This document shows positions 14,033-15,980 of a stretch of DNA of 15,980 nucleotides, piece by piece. The notes below the pieces were generated by a model. It was not told the origin of the DNA and made no database searches. It saw only the letters and a list, made by a program, of their open reading frames with translations. The number at the start of each line of letters is the position of its first letter. The first letter of the stretch is position 1. Position numbers and translations under genes: made by a program. This DNA is from Clostridia bacterium (GTDB lineage: Bacteria > Bacillota > Clostridia > TANB77 > CAG-508): the NCBI GenBank assembly GCA_900768805.1, contig CAAGEF010000106.1, positions 1-15,980 of the forward strand. Reading direction: 5' to 3'.

Positions 14033-15526
14033 ATGTCTGATTTTGAAAAAATAGTTTCAACTAGAGGCATTAACAGAATTTTAAAAAGAAATAATATTAT
14101 TTTAATATATACAATATTAGTGGCTATTACAATTGCAATAATAATAGCTGCTATTATTGCGTTCTATTTTAATAATAAAAATAAAGAAACAATACAAAAT
14201 GGAATATTTATAAAAGGTATTGATGTTTCCTCGTTAACAAAAGCTGATGCAATTTCCAAAGTAGAATCGGAATTAAAAGAAAGAATGGGAGAACATATAA
14301 TTTTAAAATATAACAATTGCGAATATTATGTTGAACTTGAACAGTTTAATGCATCATTTGATATAAATTCTGCTGTAGAATATGCATATAATATAGGAAA
14401 AACGGGAAATTTTATTCAAGATGCGAAAGATTATACAAGTATATTATTTAATAATATAAATATTGAGCCGAATTTTACATATGATAAAGAAGCATTAGAT
14501 TTCTATTTACAAGGAGTTCAAGAACAGTTGCCAGATCAATTAGAACAAAGTAGTTATTATTTAGATGATAATGATTTATTTATAACTTCTGGAAAAAATG
14601 GTGCTGTAATATATATGGAAAAAATTGAAAATACAATAATAGAAGCAATTACAACATTAACTTATGCAAATAGTGTTTATGAAATTCCTACATATACATT
14701 ATATCCAGATAAAATTGATGTACAAGCGATTCATGATGAAATATATCAGGAAATGCAAAATGCTTATTACACAACAGATCCGTATATGATTTATGCAGAT
14801 AAACAAGGTGTAGATTTTAGTGTAGAAGAGGTTGAAAATTACATAGAAGAAAATCCTAAAGAAGAAGAATACATGGTAGCTTTAAATATTACTAAGCCAG
14901 AAGTTACGATAAATGATATAGGAATAGAAGCATTTCCAGATTTACTGGGAACATATTCTACAAAATATGTAAATAATCCAAATAGAACAACAAATTTAAA
15001 GCTTGCAGCCTCTAAAATTAATTCTACAGTTATAATGCCAGGAGAAACATTTTCTTTTAATAAAATTGTAGGAAAAAGAACTAAAGCCGCTGGGTATAAA
15101 GATGCTGCAATATTTGTTAATGGAGGAGTTGAAGATGGTTTAGCTGGAGGAATATGTCAAATTTCTACAACGCTATATAATGCAGTAACTTTTGCAAATT
15201 TAGAAGTAACTGAAAGAAGAAATCATTCTCTTTTAGCTTCTTATGCTCAACCAGGAAGAGATGCTACAGTTGTGTGGGGATCTAGTGATTTAAAATTTGT
15301 AAATACTAGAAATTATCCTATAAAAATATATTTTTCTGTTTCAGATGGGATAGCGAAATGTTCTATATATGGATTAAAGGGTGATGATGAATATGACATT
15401 TCATTTGAAACTGTTACAGTGAAAAAAACATCAACAACAATGATTGTAGATACATATAAAATATATAAACAAAATGGGACTGTGATTAAAAAGGAAAAAT
15501 TACATAGAGATACTTATAAATTGTAA
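14033..15526 (+). CDS. VanW-family protein with peptidoglycan-binding domains
   Basis: Predicted 497 aa from the ATG at 14033, preceded by AGAGGAT. Residues 1-20 are cytoplasmic, one helix spans about 21-46, and the rest is outside the cell. Residues about 55-290 look like two putative peptidoglycan-binding type 4 modules (one begins FIKGIDVSSLTKADA), and the VanW domain covers about 315-445 with its signatures: MPGETFSFNKIVGKRT (335-350), GGICQISTTLYNAV (372-385), ERRNHS (394-399) and GRDATVVWGSSDLKF (408-422). The C-terminal 40 residues are beta-rich and basic. VanW was named from some vancomycin-resistance clusters, but its activity is unestablished, and no vanH/A/X genes are here, so this is not evidence of resistance. 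Coupling with the glycosidase points to envelope polymer processing or attachment. Confidence 0.93.
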   Translation: MSDFEKIVSTRGINRILKRNNIILIYTILVAITIAIIIAAIIAFYFNNKNKETIQNGIFIKGIDVSSLTKADAISKVESELKERMGEHIILKYNNCEYYVELEQFNASFDINSAVEYAYNIGKTGNFIQDAKDYTSILFNNINIEPNFTYDKEALDFYLQGVQEQLPDQLEQSSYYLDDNDLFITSGKNGAVIYMEKIENTIIEAITTLTYANSVYEIPTYTLYPDKIDVQAIHDEIYQEMQNAYYTTDPYMIYADKQGVDFSVEEVENYIEENPKEEEYMVALNITKPEVTINDIGIEAFPDLLGTYSTKYVNNPNRTTNLKLAASKINSTVIMPGETFSFNKIVGKRTKAAGYKDAAIFVNGGVEDGLAGGICQISTTLYNAVTFANLEVTERRNHSLLASYAQPGRDATVVWGSSDLKFVNTRNYPIKIYFSVSDGIAKCSIYGLKGDDEYDISFETVTVKKTSTTMIVDTYKIYKQNGTVIKKEKLHRDTYKL

Positions 15527-15534
15527 AATAAGTG

Positions 15535-15563
15535 TTGAAAAAATAAATTAAAACTCTTATAAT
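15535..15563 (+). promoter_or_regulatory. Sigma-A promoter of trmB inside the terminator
   Basis: TTGAAA (15535-15540), exactly 17 bases, TATAAT (15558-15563). The -10 box is the inner half of the left arm of the VanW terminator, so trmB transcription would start in the loop or right arm, near 15,570. Confidence 0.75.
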
Positions 15564-15590
15564 TATATAGATTATAGGAGTTATTTTTAT
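15552..15590 (+). terminator. Intrinsic terminator of the glycosidase-VanW operon
   Basis: A 12-bp stem (15552-15563 with 15571-15582; AACTC pairs with GAGTT, one G-T wobble) with a 7-base loop is followed by ATTTTTATTTAT. It lies 25 bases after the VanW stop and shares its left arm with the trmB -10 box. Confidence 0.8.
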
Positions 15591-15624
15591 TTATAGTATC
15601 AAAAAGAATATAAGGAGATTAAAA

Positions 15625-15980
15625 ATGAGAATAAGAAGAAAAAAATGGGCAAAAGAAGAACTAGAAAATGCAAAATTTTATATAGATAATCCAATAGAAT
15701 TTAGAAATTCATGGAATAAAAAATTTGAAAAAGAACAACCATTATATTTAGAGCTAGGATGTGGAAAAGGATTATTTATTGCAACTTTAGCTAAAAATCA
15801 TCCAGAAATAAATTATATAGCTGTAGATATGATAGAAGCAATGCTTGGGTTATCAAAAAGAAATATAGAAGAAGCCTATAATGGTAAAGATTTTAAAAAT
15901 ATATTACTAATTAGAGCGAATGTAGAGAGGATTTTTGATACTTTTGGCGAAAAAGATAAAGTGGATAGAATTTATATTAA
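15625..15980 (+). CDS. trmB: tRNA (guanine-N7-)-methyltransferase, 5' part
   Basis: The window ends after 118 codons of an expected 210 to 220. TrmB uses S-adenosylmethionine to make m7G at position 46 of tRNA. The N-terminus MRIRRKKWAKEELENAKFY matches the family, the SAM-binding motif ELGCGKGLFIA lies at 43-53, the acidic residue after strand 2 is D68 (IAVD), and VDRIYIN at the cut edge leads into the family's conserved DPWPK region. The ATG at 15625 has AAGGAG seven bases upstream. It has its own promoter, so it is not part of the VanW operon. Truncation is due only to the window edge. Confidence 0.92.
   Translation, partial: MRIRRKKWAKEELENAKFYIDNPIEFRNSWNKKFEKEQPLYLELGCGKGLFIATLAKNHPEINYIAVDMIEAMLGLSKRNIEEAYNGKDFKNILLIRANVERIFDTFGEKDKVDRIYI

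Noticed and set aside
14033..15526. VanW as a sign of vancomycin resistance
   Set aside because: None of the resistance ligase, dehydrogenase or dipeptidase genes is present, and VanW domains are widespread in Clostridia without resistance.
1..15980. tRNA, rRNA, CRISPR array or riboswitch
   Set aside because: No cloverleaf-like gene, spaced repeat array or recognisable aptamer core was seen in the intergenic stretches, which are short and accounted for by promoters, hairpins and the IS ends.

Overview
The window is AT-rich DNA with the gene content of a low-GC Gram-positive bacterium, most likely an uncultured or gut-type member of Clostridia. The reasons are near-consensus sigma-A promoters (TTGAAA, 17 bases, TATAAT), strong AGGAGG-type ribosome binding sites, almost exclusive use of TAA stops, a VanW protein with peptidoglycan-binding domains, and a clostridial-style prepilin-like protein beginning KKGITLVSLVV. 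Species cannot be named from the sequence alone.

Layout. From 1 to 7,700 nearly everything is on the minus strand. Read 5' to 3', one transcription unit starts at the promoter at 7,616-7,644. It carries a prepilin-like membrane protein, ribonuclease HII (rnhB), a divergent paralogue of pyrimidine-nucleoside phosphorylase, an internal hairpin terminator, a second more canonical pyrimidine-nucleoside phosphorylase, and an M18 aminopeptidase, and it ends at a hairpin near 2,040. DeoD purine nucleoside phosphorylase (1,246-1,965) follows, then a membrane-anchored protein with two calcium-loop (FG-GAP/VCBS-like) motifs. The centre is therefore a nucleoside and peptide salvage cluster: DeoD and the pyrimidine phosphorylases release bases plus (deoxy)ribose-1-phosphate, and the aminopeptidase recycles peptides.

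At 7,741 a divergent HtrA-type membrane serine protease is read on the plus strand. It converges on a YibE/F-family membrane protein, and three overlapping hairpins separate them. An apparently intact ISLre2-family (UPF0236) insertion sequence (about 10,476-12,130) sits in what looks like a divergent promoter region between yibE/F and a small two-helix membrane protein of unknown function. A two-gene unit follows: a membrane-anchored phosphodiester glycosidase (NAGPA domain) and a VanW/peptidoglycan-binding protein, both predicted to act at the cell envelope. The window ends inside trmB (tRNA guanine-N7 methyltransferase).

No wholly new multi-gene system is evident. The most interesting signals are the tandem phosphorylase paralogues, one of which has lost a base-contacting lysine; a promoter-inside-hairpin arrangement at the start of the insertion sequence that would silence read-through transcripts; and a promoter built into the terminator arm ahead of trmB.
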